A stretch of DNA of 64,000 nucleotides from Rivularia sp034931125 (GCF_034931125.1 NZ_JAYGHM010000023.1:37817-101816), one strand, 5' to 3'; positions 51,190-62,625 are shown, numbered from the stretch's first letter. The notes: generated from the letters alone by a model not told the origin. Numbers and translations: made by a program.

Positions 51190-51798
51190 TTAACCTTTAA
51201 CTTCTAACCTCTGACTTTCGACCCCATTAATTGGTAATTGATTAAAATTAATGTAATTGTCGCGTCGATTAAAACGTTCTTTTCTCATCGCGGATACAAT
51301 AGCAAATGTTGTAAACGTGAAAAAGGCTACCATTAAAGCTATTAATACTGGAATTAATTTGTCACTATCACTATTGTTTCTATTCGTGCGATTAGTATTA
51401 TTATGAGTTTGACTAGTCGTATTGCTAGTATTTGTCTTATTGGTCTTATCGGTCGTATTAGTAGTATTACTTGTACTATTCGTATGTTTGATATTTTCTG
51501 TATTTTGAGTTTTACTACTACCTTGAACAAGCGTAATATCCCCAAAGTCTGGTTTATCTCCTGGTGACTTGATGGATGTTTTATAAGTTTGATAACCGTT
51601 AGCTTCCACTGTCATTTTTCCTTGAATAACTCCGTTATTATCGGGTTTTGCCGAGAATCGGTAAATTCCTTCTAAATCGGTGTAAGAAACAATTGAAGTA
51701 CCATCATTATTCTCGAATATTACTTTTGCTGCTCTGATAGGTGCTTGTTTACTCCAGTCAACAATGCGACCAACGTAATTATTTTTTTGTTCTGACAT
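51190..51798 (-). CDS. Single-span membrane protein with carboxypeptidase-regulatory-like domain
   Basis: A 202-residue protein. Residues about 5-90 form a beta-sandwich of the carboxypeptidase regulatory-like type (VGRIVDWSKQAPIRAAKV, DLEGIYRFSA, VEANGYQTY). Residues about 95-150 are an Asn/Thr-rich linker. One membrane helix (about 150-172) and a basic tail follow. It sits inside the hgl cluster between hglE and hglD, on the same strand, and could anchor the synthase near the membrane or act on the envelope layer (inference). It occupies the place where hglG is found in Anabaena, but I cannot confirm that identity. Confidence 0.7.
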   Translation of the reverse strand: MSEQKNNYVGRIVDWSKQAPIRAAKVIFENNDGTSIVSYTDLEGIYRFSAKPDNNGVIQGKMTVEANGYQTYKTSIKSPGDKPDFGDITLVQGSSKTQNTENIKHTNSTSNTTNTTDKTNKTNTSNTTSQTHNNTNRTNRNNSDSDKLIPVLIALMVAFFTFTTFAIVSAMRKERFNRRDNYINFNQLPINGVESQRLEVKG

Positions 51799-51837
51799 AA
51801 TATATTAATTTGTAATTTAAAATTTTTTGCTTTGGGG

Positions 51838-51875
51838 AATAGGGAGTAGGGAATAGGGAGTAGGGAATAGGGAGT
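51838..51875. repeat. GGGAATA/GGGAGTA tandem repeat at the assembly gap
   Basis: Five or more GGGAATA and GGGAGTA units stop at the run of N. The repeat probably continues within the gap and is the reason for it. Confidence 0.8.
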
Positions 51876-52126
51876 NNNNNNNNNNNNNNNNNNNNNNNNN
51901 NNNNNNNNNNNNNNNNNNNNNNNNNNNNNNNNNNNNNNNNNNNNNNNNNNNNNNNNNNNNNNNNNNNNNNNNNNNNNNNNNNNNNNNNNNNNNNNNNNNN
52001 NNNNNNNNNNNNNNNNNNNNNNNNNNNNNNNNNNNNNNNNNNNNNNNNNNNNNNNNNNNNNNNNNNNNNNNNNNNNNNNNNNNNNNNNNNNNNNNNNNNN
52101 NNNNNNNNNNNNNNNNNNNNNNNNNN
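51876..52126. other. Assembly gap (251 N)
   Basis: A run of 251 N within or just after the 3' end of hglE. The true length is unknown because the left flank is a tandem repeat. The hglE stop codon is hidden here. Confidence 0.99.
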
Positions 52127-55100
52127 CACCGTAATTGTTGTTCTTCCTTGGGTACCGTAGGCAACTTCGGTTATAAGACGATTGGGGTCGTGTAGTTCGG
52201 CTTTGATATAGCTGACACAATTTTGGGTATCGATTTCGGGGTTGATGTCAATTGCCCGACAAAAGACTTCTCCCCATTCCCAAGTTAGTGTTTTAGTTAG
52301 TCCGAATAATCCACCACCAATAGCTCCAAAGTTGATTTTTTGTTCTAATCCGAAAGCACCATCAAGTCGAGTTACCGTACAAAAACAACTGCGACCGTTC
52401 TGTGCTGCTGCATTCAGAGATTTTTTTAGATGTTTAGCAATCAAGAAAACTTGTTTTGCGATCGCCTTTTCTTCGGGAAAATAGTTTATACCGTTGGATG
52501 CAGCGTGAAATGTAGGATGAATATGGATAAAAGCACCTATGGGACCGCAGTTAGTTGCGATCGCATTTAATTGTTGTTGCAGATGCGCTTCGCTCAAATC
52601 TTCTAAAATTATATTTTTGATATTGCTTTTCTGCACTGAGCGTCCGGGAACTATTGATTCAGGAAAGCTCAGAACTACGACTTCCCAACCGTTTTGAGTT
52701 AATGATTCGGCGAGTTCTGAGGTGGTGAGGGAACCATCATCGGTAATCAAAGCGACGTGTCCGGATGGTAGTGCAAATTCGAGAAAGTCTGGTGCGGGGA
52801 GGGGTCGTAATTTAGCAGGATGTCGTACAACCCCTCCAATTTCATTCAACGGCTCATTTAACGGCTGCTTAACTGCATCAGGCTGTAGCTTTTTTTTTTC
52901 ACCCCCAGATAATGACTGGAGATACTCAACTATTTGTCCGATGGTGCGTAGTTCGCTAATTTCTTCTAGGTTATCGGGTTTGGGTAAGTCCGGGTACGCT
53001 TCTTGTAATGCACCCATGATTTCTACTCGTTTAATTGAGTCAATACCCAAATCGGCTTCCATATCCATGTCCATTTCCAGCATCTCTACCGGATAACCCG
53101 TTTTTTCGCTAGTTATTTCTAACATGGATTGACCCAGACCGCTAGTATCAACGGTTGCCGCGCTTTCTGTGGTAATTACGGCTGCTTCTGCTTCTACTGG
53201 AATTTCTATCTCAATTATCGGTTTTTCTGGATCTGCTTCTATTCCCACTGGGGTACTAGCACCAGAAGACAGAGATTTGAGATACTCTACTATTTGACCG
53301 ATAGTACGCAGTTCGCTTAATTCTTCTAAATTATCAGACTTTGGTAAGTCGGGATACATTTCCTGCAATGCACCCATAATTTCTACTCGTTTGATGGAAT
53401 CAATACCCAAATCGGCTTCCATATCCATATCCATTTCCAGCATTTCTACCGGATAACCAGTTTTTTCACTGGTGATCGCTAACAGGTTTGTATCCAAATC
53501 TGATAAGTCTACGGAGGAAGAGGGGGAAGGGATGGGGAGAGGGGGAGATGGGGCGATGGGGGGAGTGAGGGATTCTTTTTTGAATCCGTTACCGTTTGTA
53601 GCTGCAACTTCTGGTTTGAATTCTGGTTTAGTTTCAATTACTGAAGTGGCAACATTTGCGATTGGTTCTTTTTTTAATTCTGGTTCAGTTTCAATTATTG
53701 AAGCAGTATTTGCAGAATCTTGAGTAAAAGTATTTGTCTCTACATAAGACTGTGATTTATCCGTAACGGGTATCAAGCTTGTTTTGTGTTGCTCAATACT
53801 ACCTTCGTTTTGAATTATCTGTTCGTATTCTTGCTGTACGTGTTGGAAGAAGTTCTTGGTGTACTCTACTTGATTTTGTAGATACTGTTCGTGAACTTTG
53901 AGGGTATCACCTTGATGGCTGTGAAATGTAATCATCCCCCGCTCTAAGCTTTCGATAACTTTTGGCTTGAGTGAATCGGTAGAAGATTCCGTTTTAGCAA
54001 ACAAGGAGTTTTGTTGCTGCATCAGTTGAAAAAATGTTTTCACATATTCGACTTGATGATTGAGATATTGGGTGTGAACTTGTAAATTCTCGCTTTGATT
54101 TTGTCCGAACTGAGTTAAGACATATTCCAAGCTTTCTAAAACTTGTTCGTAATTTAGAAATTCGTTTGGTGTAGTTTGCATATGCATATTTGATTTCGGT
54201 ACTGACTGCTGGGGAAGAGGATGGGGGGAGGGGGGGATGGGGGGAGTGGGGGAAATTTGCCCGTTTTTCTTTGTGTCTCGTCCCCTTGTCTCCTTGTCTA
54301 TCGCTACTACTTTGTTATGTCCGTTTCCGTTACTGTGAGCGGGGATAGAAACAGAAGACTCTTCAATTTCTCTTTGTCCAACTTTTCCACCGTTACCGTT
54401 GGTGCTAACAGAATTATGAGCAGGAATTTCTGTAATAGTTGCTGTATTTGATTTAACTGCAACTTCTACAGGCTTGCTCGCTTTGATTTCTGCTTGATGC
54501 GGTTCGCTAATTGCTTTTTCCCAGCGCTGTTTGGTTTTCTCAGATACGTAATTACTACCGCTCAATTTGATGTTTAACCCTTTCTTGTTCTCAGTAGATT
54601 TGACTACATCAGGAACTTGATAGGGGTCGAGGTTTTTCAAAATTATTCCGGCAACCCGTAACTGAATGACAGCTTCCCTTAAACAGTAGTCGCTATCTTT
54701 TCTGGGACTTGAATTTAAAGCAATTGCCAAATGAGGGCGATCGCCTAATATATCTTTAACTAAGTTAGTTAAAATTCTTCGCGGTCCGAACTCAACGAAG
54801 CAGTAACCACCATCTGCATAGATATGCTCAATTTCCTGTTTAAATAATACAGAATTTGATAGTTGTGATTCGAGGGTTCTTTGCAGTTCGCGGGGTTCTT
54901 GAGAATACTGCTTTGCCGTAACGTTGGTGTAAACGGGTAGCTTGGGGGATTTGAAGTTGACACTTTTGGTTGCGATCGCAAAGGATTTTTGCGCGAAGGC
55001 AATTAGCGGTGTGTGGAAGGCTGCGGCTACGGGTAAAACTACAGCCGCACATCCAGAGTCGTGGAGAATTTTTTGTAGTTGATGAATGTCTGGTGTCGGC

Positions 55101-57505
55101 CCGGCTAATACCACCTGACGCGGTGAGTTCAAGTTGGCAATCTCGACTTGAGGATAATCTTTGAGGAATACTTCGATTTTACCTAAGTCCTCTTTCACCG
55201 CCAACATTGCACCAGTATCGTAGTTGGGGTCTTCGGGTGCAGCCATTGCTTGACCTCTAGCTTTAACTAGGAAGCAATAATCTTCGTCACTGAGAGCTTC
55301 ACTTGCCCATAATGCTGTGAGTTCCCCGAAACTATGTCCGGCGACAAAATCAGGTTTAAATCCAGCTTGTTGCAGTACTTTATAATATCCTGCACTCAAC
55401 ATTCCAATAGCTGGTTGAGCGTATTCGGTGCGCTGTAATGCGGCGATTTGAGCGTTTTTCTCGTCTTCTTCAAACACTGGATGAGGAAAGACGATCTCGG
55501 AAAGCGGCTGCAAGTTATCTTTGAGCAACAAACTATCCATGTAGCCGTAGAGTTGACGCAATTGGGGGAAGTTCATGACTACTTCTTTACCCATATTTAG
55601 ATATTGCGAACCTTGTCCTGAAAACAACGCAACTACTTTACCAGCTAAATCCATCCCTTCTGCACGGTAATGAATTCCGGTAGGATGTTCCCAAGATTCT
55701 GCACCTGGCTTGTTTTTCAACAAGTCGATACAAACTTGTAGTCTTTTACAAGTCTCCGATACAGAGGATGCAACAAACCCGATTCTAGCTGAGGATTGGG
55801 GAATTTCTTTGAATTTGCAAGCTTCTACCAACTCAGAATAATGTTTATCTCCTGTGGTAGATTGCAACTTTGCCAAAGTCTGTTCGCAGGTTTGCAATAG
55901 CTGGGTGGGATTCTCAGCAAACAGTAATAATTGATCGGGTGCATTATGCAAGCGGTATGAACTATCATGGTCGCCGCTATATTCTTCCAGCACTACATGA
56001 TAGTTGGTTCCACCAAAGCCAAAAGAACTTACACCCGCACGTCGGGGGGCTTGTCCAGTGGGTGAGATCCAAGGACGAGTTTCTGCATTCAAATAAAAGG
56101 CAGAATTCTTGATGTTGAGTTTGGGATTGGGCTGAGTAACGTTGATCGTAGGCGGCAATACTTTATGATGTAACGCCAAAGCTGTTTTAATCATGCTAGC
56201 CGCACCAGCCGCAGCTTTAGTGTGCCCAATTTGCGATTTAACGCTACCCAAAGCAATATGCTGACCCTTAGCGTTATCTTCGCCAAAATATTCTCGCAAA
56301 GATGCAAACTCGGTGGGGTCGCCAGCCATAGTCCCGGTACCGTGGGCTTCCACTAAATTGACGGTCAACGGGTCAAATCCCGCATCTTCATAAGCCCGTC
56401 GTAAAGCTGTGATTTGTCCTTCTTTACGAGGTGCGTAAATACTCTTAAATCTGCCGTCGCTAGAAGTACCAATCCCCTTAATGACTGCGTAGATTTTATC
56501 TCCATCTCGTTCAGCATCCGACAAACGCTTGAGAACCATCATTCCCAAACCTTCACCCAACATCATCCCGTCGGATTTAGCATCAAAAGGCTTAACTTTA
56601 TCGCCGGGAGAAACTGCCGGTGTTTTACTAAAACTGATGTATGCTGTAATCGAATTATCTGTATCTACTCCCCCGGTTAACATCATATCGCTGCGATAAT
56701 CTGCCAACTCAGCGATCGCCATTTTCAAAGCAGCCAAGGAACTCGCACAAGCTGCATCCACCGTACAGTTAAGTCCGCCGAAATTAAAGCGGTTGGCAAT
56801 ACGTCCGGAGACTACATTCGACAGCATACCGGGGAAGGCATTTTCATCCCACTGTACGTAAGCGCTTTGAATTTTCTCAATAATTTTTTGCGTATCTTCG
56901 TCAGATAAACCGCTGCTTTTTAAAGCTTTTTTCCATACGGGATACTGCAATCTCGCCGAAAGCGGTACTCCCAATTTCAAAGCCGCAGAACCCAAAACAA
57001 CTCCAATATTGTCGCGGTTGAATTCGCGATTTTCATCGTACCCGGCATCTTCCATTGCTTCTTTTGCAACCACCAAACTTAATAGTTGCGAAACATCAGT
57101 AACTTCTAAAATGTTCGGGGGAATACCGAATTCCATCGGGTTAAAATCTACCTGGGGAATAAAACCACCGCGATCGCAATAAGTTTTATCTTCCTTCGTT
57201 CTGGGATTAACGTCGTAGTAATCTTCGACATTCCAATGTGTTTCGGGAATCTCCGTAATGCAGTCTATTTTATTAACAATATTCCGCCAATATTCCTGTA
57301 AATTTCTGGCTTCAGGGAAAATTGATGCCATTCCAATAATGGCTATAGGAGTATGTTGCAATTGTCTGTTAACTTTGTTCATTGATGTAGATTCTTGTGA
57401 GGACATCTTTTCTTTGACCTTAATAAATCTCTTCACAGCGTTTTCGCAATTGTTGATTTGTTGTTCCAATTGCGCTAATGCCTTATCGATGGATTTAGCC
57501 GACAT
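52127..57505 (-). CDS. hglE: Heterocyst glycolipid synthase, KS-AT-ACP-ACP-KR(structural) subunit, 3' end in gap
   Basis: About 1793 residues are visible. A short coiled N-terminus (1-50) is followed by KS (about 50-510, Cys in VDAACASS, His in EAHGTGT and SQIGHTKA) and AT (about 630-950, Ser in VAGHSFGEL). Two helical repeats of about 70 residues come next (near 1110 and 1190), then two nearly identical ACPs (about 1340-1410 and 1455-1530, each with LGIDSIKRVEIM). The end is the structural half of a PfaA-type ketoreductase (TRLDGAFGL, then GLFGLTKTLTWEW). It starts the condensation of malonyl units for the C26/C28 chain of heterocyst glycolipids. An alternative start lies at residue 34. The catalytic ketoreductase half is in the hglD product. 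Confidence 0.9.
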
Positions 57506-57803
57506 AGGACATAAAATAACTTTAGTATCGTTGCTTATTCAGCTAAAATAAAACTTGTAGCGACTATAAAATTCAGCTATACCTGATGATAACAAGTAAA
57601 ATAGCTGCCCAACAAAAAATTGGATGAATAAATTGGCAAGATAAATTGGATAGATAAATTATCAATACTTTTCTCCAACCATCAATGTGAGGAGAAATGC
57701 AACCCCGATTAATTGATTATTTTAGAATTATTAGATAGTTTCCTCTAATGATGCAATATTTTTTCCTCAAAATGCGTCTATCCTACGATAGAAGAAAACT
57801 AAA
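57506..57803. other. Upstream region of hglE
   Basis: About 300 bp without a gene, AT-rich. It must contain the hglE promoter. A heterocyst-type regulatory box was not recognised, and the two-box motif of the bisindole genes is absent. Confidence 0.45.
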
Positions 57804-58082
57804 TTAAATTAAACTTGTTTCTTGACATTGAGGCAACAGATCTACAACATTATTGAAGCTGGAAAAGTAATCTTCTAATGCCTTTGCTGGAAGACCCGTG
57901 AATTCCATCCATTCTTCTTGATAATGACTTGAAGATACTGTTTCCCATTCAAATAAAGGAGGTTTGGGAATAGCTACTAAAACAGAAACGCTCTTTTTTT
58001 CGGAGTCGGTTTGATTATTAAACCTTACTGCGGCGATATAATTGGTATTAATGACAACGTTCTGTATTTTAATAAATGTCAT
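57804..58082 (-). CDS. Small hypothetical protein, 92 residues
   Basis: A soluble alpha/beta protein that starts MTFIKIQNVVINTNYIAAVRF and contains EEWMEFTGLPAKALEDYF. It resembles short conserved cyanobacterial proteins of unknown function. It has no signal peptide. It lies upstream of hglE on the same strand, with about 300 bp between, so a shared transcript is uncertain. It may have nothing to do with glycolipid synthesis. Confidence 0.65.
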   Translation of the reverse strand: MTFIKIQNVVINTNYIAAVRFNNQTDSEKKSVSVLVAIPKPPLFEWETVSSSHYQEEWMEFTGLPAKALEDYFSSFNNVVDLLPQCQETSLI

Positions 58083-58954
58083 AGCTAGTTAAAACGCCTT
58101 GGAAGATAATTTTATGAACTGTAAACAATAATGTTTGACAAGTTAGTTACAAAACCACACCATTTAAAATATCTAATTTTTTTTTGATAAATCCTTTACT
58201 CCCATACACCAATTAAATTGGGATTTTATCAAATTGACAAACAATTTAAAATATTGCTCATCTTAGTAATTAGACTGACTTTATCTTTTAGCTCTTAGCT
58301 ATTCACAACTAAGGAACTAATTAATAAATATCTAAAGTAATACCAACATTAGCACAGCTTAAACAAAGCTGATTATGCGGTTTAAACCATTTTGGGAACA
58401 AATTTAGATTTGGCAAAATGTTTATTAGATAAAAAATATCGAATAATAGTATCATCCGTAACTTCATTTTTCTAAGGGTAATTTGACGAAAAGCTTAAAA
58501 GATATAAGTCTTTCTTTATTATGAAGTAGTTACAAGTTTGTTGTAAAGCAATATCGCTACTTTATATATACAGTTTAATCATTATTTTGCGGAAAGTGTG
58601 TTTATTCAGGAGAACATGATAATTAAAAGACCACCATTTTCTAATCATTTGTGTAAAATCAAGTTGATATATCAACATTAACCATATCAATTTACATAGA
58701 CAAATACAGTTACTGTTGTGTTTTTTAAGTTTTACTAATTGTTTAACATGAGTAATTAGCAATTAGTATATAGCTATCCAGGGTAAACGCAAGAAAACAA
58801 TAGTAATTTAATGAAACTATTTAAATTATTAGGAGTTCATTCTAAGCAATTTGATTTATTCAAAATGTAACGTGCAATTAATTCTACTCCCTATTCCCTA
58901 TTCCCTGCTCCCTCAAATAAATAAAAGGTCAAATGCACCATGTTGTGAGAGTAA
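58083..58954. other. Gene-poor AT-rich stretch of about 870 bp
   Basis: No gene was recognised. It contains a short CTCCCTATTCCCTATTCCCTG repeat at about 58886-58912. The open frame of 66 codons at 58562-58762 is low-complexity and not convincing. Confidence 0.45.
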
Positions 58955-60334
58955 TCAAAAATATAAATAATTAGAACGGGCTATTTTTTCGGGTTGTTTT
59001 TCAGTCCATTTTCCCCAGCGCGAGATCCCGTTACGAATAAAATCGAGATTTTCGTCACCGATAAAACATACCCGGCGCATTTTTTCGCAAGCCGTTAAAA
59101 TTTCGCCGTGACCCATGAACGGTGCAATGACATAATTGTTTTGAGTTGTAAACATATCGATCAAATATTGGATTATTCCTTCCACATTGTCCAAATTGAT
59201 TGGTATCTGGGGTTTTGATACAGGTTGTCGCGAAAAAATTCCCACATATATTTTACCCAACAGTAACTCGTACTGAAAAGTCATCCGCGTAGTGCTGCAA
59301 AATTGAAACAGGTTGTCCTCCGAACGCAATACAGCCACAATCTTGGCTTCATCCACCAAATAATCGTGATTCCAGGCATCCGAAGCAGTCGCTATTGCTA
59401 AAGCTGCGTTTGAAGGTAGCAGTTTGATAAAATCGTTACCAGCGGTATCGCCGTAATATACCAAATGGCGGTTGCCCAGCGTCCATTTATCGCCAATTTT
59501 GGACAGCGAGTCTTGGTTAAATAGCGAGTCGATCATTTTTGGTCGTTCCACTTGTTGTTCCTTTTTATCTGACTTAGCTTGAAGCTCTGCCATTGCGCTG
59601 TGAAAAGCTTGTAGCTGCAATTCTTCTTGTCCCGCTCGTAATTTTGTGGCGAGTTTGGCCTGCTGTTCGGCTTCTTCATAATCACCCCTGCTAACGGCTA
59701 AATCGTAAGCCTGTAGAGCTTTTTGAGCCAAAATTCTTTCTTTCCTCCCAGCCCTGGCAATATTTAGCAGCGTAGTTTTTTTATCAGCGATCGCCGTTTT
59801 CTGAATAATTTTTTGAATTTTGGGAGCGATATCCCTAGCTATTTGCTTGTCATGTTGCCAGCTGCGTTCGCTGTAACCGGCTTGTTTTGCTAGCTGTTGT
59901 GTGGTTTTAGCTGGTGGTGAAATTATTTCACTACCATTTTCCACTGTCTTGAGAGTATATTGATTGTCCCCCGCTTTCGCTCTCATTCCCAATTTAATCA
60001 GGATTTTTTCACGTTCTAATACCAGCTTTCCTCTTTCAAGGGGTTCTAATTCGTTGCGGATCAAATTTTCGTCAATTTCAGCCAATCTAGCGTTTTCTTC
60101 GGAATCATAAGTAACTATATTGCATTTAATTTCTTTATAACCCAGCAACTTGCAGGCTGTTAACCGATGCAATCCAGCAATCAAATTGAAATTTTGGTCT
60201 ACTGCGATGGGATTGAGCAAACCATTCAACTGAATAGATTCTTTTAACTGCTCTACTTTTTGACCGTTGATTGGACGACGATTGTTGCCGAACTTGATTT
60301 TTTCTATGGATACTTGAGATATTCCAGACATCAT
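58955..60334 (-). CDS. ParB-like domain fused to a degenerate DNA methylase domain
   Basis: 459 residues. Residues about 5-95 are a ParB/Srx-type domain with LNPIAVDQNFNLIAGLHRL and the ENLIRNELEPLERG motif of phage/plasmid ParB-methylases. A helical region (about 100-270) carries an HTH-like TTQQLAKQAGYSERSW. Residues about 275-450 resemble an N4/N6 DNA methyltransferase, but the catalytic DPPY motif is absent (the place reads ALAIATASDAWNHD), while the cofactor motif survives in altered form as APFMGHGEILTACEK. It is therefore probably a DNA-binding protein without methyl transfer. The neighbours (small unknown gene, gene-free DNA) give no function. Confidence 0.75.
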   Translation of the reverse strand: MMSGISQVSIEKIKFGNNRRPINGQKVEQLKESIQLNGLLNPIAVDQNFNLIAGLHRLTACKLLGYKEIKCNIVTYDSEENARLAEIDENLIRNELEPLERGKLVLEREKILIKLGMRAKAGDNQYTLKTVENGSEIISPPAKTTQQLAKQAGYSERSWQHDKQIARDIAPKIQKIIQKTAIADKKTTLLNIARAGRKERILAQKALQAYDLAVSRGDYEEAEQQAKLATKLRAGQEELQLQAFHSAMAELQAKSDKKEQQVERPKMIDSLFNQDSLSKIGDKWTLGNRHLVYYGDTAGNDFIKLLPSNAALAIATASDAWNHDYLVDEAKIVAVLRSEDNLFQFCSTTRMTFQYELLLGKIYVGIFSRQPVSKPQIPINLDNVEGIIQYLIDMFTTQNNYVIAPFMGHGEILTACEKMRRVCFIGDENLDFIRNGISRWGKWTEKQPEKIARSNYLYF

Positions 60335-61419
60335 AAAATTATTTCAGAACGATATACTGACAGTTATTTGATTGATATTCGTATGCCTTAAAAATGCCAA
60401 AAAGGAACTTTATTCCATAAAACTGTTAGTAGCTTGATATTAACGTGATTTTCACAATAAATATTCGACCAAAGTCCAAGTCTGATAATTTTATTCCTCC
60501 TATATTGCCTTAAATCAATCAACTTGATAGCAAAAATACCATAGCTAAAAACAATCTTTATAAAGTCAAGTAATGAACACAAATATTTTTGCGCTCGAAG
60601 ATTATGGACGTTAGCCTACAGCTATTTGCTCCCCATAATGGCAAACAAAAATTCTCAGAGCTTTTGTATTTATTGCGACTAAAATTCTGTAACAAATTAT
60701 CAGGGTCTATTTCTAAATAGCTAAATTGAGGGCGTATGAGGCGGCATAACAACCATTAAGTTACTTCATACAGCATTATTTGGAGTTACAAAATATATAA
60801 AGTAGGAAATTTTAATTATTCCTAGAAGCCGGTTGACAATATTCGAGTTGTTTGGCATACTTAAAGACAAGTTTTTTGGGGCTGTTACTTCCAAAGCTTC
60901 ATTTCTTTAATCGCTGCAATTAAAATTTAGTTTTTGTGAAGAGCGTTACTGCTATTTGCTAGAACAATACCTTATTAATAATATAGAATAAAAATTAGGA
61001 AATATTTCGCCGGGAAATCATTAATTTTTCATTTCGGTATTTGCGAGCGGTCAAATATTACAAGTCAATGCTTTACTTGTTAAATATTCATCCTCAAATC
61101 ACAAATGCATTTGCCCCTAACGGTTTCTAATTATTTATGTACGCAGCTATATTTGAAGGGGCTACTTAAGGAGGAAAATTTTTCAATACATTATCATCTG
61201 CTGTATTTGCGTAACATCCGTCAGCCGATTTGAGATTTTTGATTTATTGTTTTCAATTTGCTCAATTGAAACTAGAAGCAGGAAAAGTTTTTAGATTTGA
61301 CCTGATGGATTTTTCCAAAATCTATTGACGCGGAAGCGGCTTCCCGTAGGGTAATTCAAAATTGTTTTTTTAATAACGCTGTTATACGAACATTGGCTCT
61401 TCACAATTGGAATCAAAAT
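60335..61419. other. Gene-free region of about 1.1 kb upstream of devB
   Basis: No gene was recognised; the 64-codon frames on the minus strand are not convincing. A short hairpin repeat GAAGCGGCTTC with the phrase CCCGTAGGG lies at about 61334-61352. The region may carry the devB promoter. In Anabaena the devBCA genes are controlled by NtcA; I did not find a clear GTA-N8-TAC site. Confidence 0.45.
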
Positions 61420-62625
61420 ATGTCAGCAGATAAGGAAAGGGAGTTCAAGGAAAGGGAGTTTATTGCCAAATCCCCACCCAGATGGAGAGTAGTTTTAGCG
61501 ACTTCCATTGCTTTAGCAACAGCACTCATTGGTGTTTACAGCTATTCACGATTGCGTCCCGATATTTCGCGATCGCCTATCCCTGTTACAACTCCTACTA
61601 GGGTAGCAATTACAGCTTTGGGAAGCATAGAACCCGAAGGTGAGGTGATTAAACTATCGGCTCCTGGTTCGGTTAGCGGTTTGCGAGTAGAAAGATTACT
61701 AGTAAACGAAGGAAATAGAGTAAAAGCTGGACAAATAGTTGGACTCTTAGAAGGTTACGTTCGCGCTACAGTTAACGTACAGCAGGCTTTAGATCAAGTT
61801 AGAGTTGCTCAAGCGAAATTATCCCAAGTACAAGCTGGAGCGAAAAGAGGAGACGTTGATGCTCAAAGTGCGGCGATCGCCAGCTTACAATCGCAGCTAC
61901 AGGGAGAAATTGCCACAGGGAATGCTACTGTTGCACGGTTGCAGGCAGAGCTAGATAATGCTCAAACTGAATATAATCGCTACCAAAAGCTATATCAACA
62001 GGGTGCCGTTTCCGCTTCTGTCTCAGATAGTAAACGCTTGCTAGTTAGGACTTTACAGCAACAATTAAATGAAGCGCAAGCAGCCCTCAATCGTAGTGTT
62101 AATACCCTGCGAGATCAAATCAGAGAAGCCAGAGGTAAGTTAGATAGTATTCAAGAAGTGCGTCCTCAAGATATTCAATTAGCCCAAGCTGAAGTTAAAA
62201 GTGCAATGTCTGCTGTAGATCAAGCAAAAGCAGAGCAAGAATCAAGCATCCTTAAATCTCCGATCGCCGGGACAGTATTAAAAATTAACACTAGACCCGG
62301 AGAAGTAGTTTCCTCCAACGGAATCATGGAGATAGGTAGAACCAATCAGATGTATGTAGTAGCAGAAGTTTATCAGACAGACATTCAGAAAGTACGTTTG
62401 GGTCAAAAAGCCTTTATTTCCAGCACAGCATTTCCTCGCAAATTAAAAGGAACAGTTAGCGAGATTGGCTTACTAGTTGACAGACAAAGAATTCTCAACA
62501 TCAATCCAGGAGCTGATACCGATAGAAGAATAGTTGAAGTCAAAATTCGGATTGACGAGCTATCAGATAACAAACTAGTCACGGGCTTGACCAACCTACA
62601 GGTAGATGTTGCCATTCAAATTTAA
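61420..62625 (+). CDS. devB: ABC exporter membrane-fusion protein, DevB family
   Basis: About 401 residues from ATG 61420 (a TTG at 61393 would add nine). One N-terminal membrane helix (about 22-43) is followed by a lipoyl/barrel segment (GSIEPEGEVIKLSAPGSV, VNEGNRVKAGQIVGLLEG), long coiled coils (about 115-270, rich in Gln, Ala and Leu) and the closing barrel (ILKSPIAGTVLKINTRPGEVV). This is the DevB/HlyD layout that links an inner-membrane pump to TolC. In Anabaena DevBCA exports heterocyst glycolipids. Its position 4 kb from hglE supports the same cargo. The permease gene follows after 177 bp. Confidence 0.88.
   Translation: MSADKEREFKEREFIAKSPPRWRVVLATSIALATALIGVYSYSRLRPDISRSPIPVTTPTRVAITALGSIEPEGEVIKLSAPGSVSGLRVERLLVNEGNRVKAGQIVGLLEGYVRATVNVQQALDQVRVAQAKLSQVQAGAKRGDVDAQSAAIASLQSQLQGEIATGNATVARLQAELDNAQTEYNRYQKLYQQGAVSASVSDSKRLLVRTLQQQLNEAQAALNRSVNTLRDQIREARGKLDSIQEVRPQDIQLAQAEVKSAMSAVDQAKAEQESSILKSPIAGTVLKINTRPGEVVSSNGIMEIGRTNQMYVVAEVYQTDIQKVRLGQKAFISSTAFPRKLKGTVSEIGLLVDRQRILNINPGADTDRRIVEVKIRIDELSDNKLVTGLTNLQVDVAIQI

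Noticed and set aside
51779..51875. C-terminal end of hglE after the gap
   Set aside because: The frame left of the gap is only a translation of the GGGAATA tandem repeat. It cannot be taken as protein, and the real hglE end is unknown.
60388..60752. Two 64-codon minus-strand frames before the ParB-like gene
   Set aside because: They overlap each other, have irregular composition and lie in AT-rich noncoding DNA.
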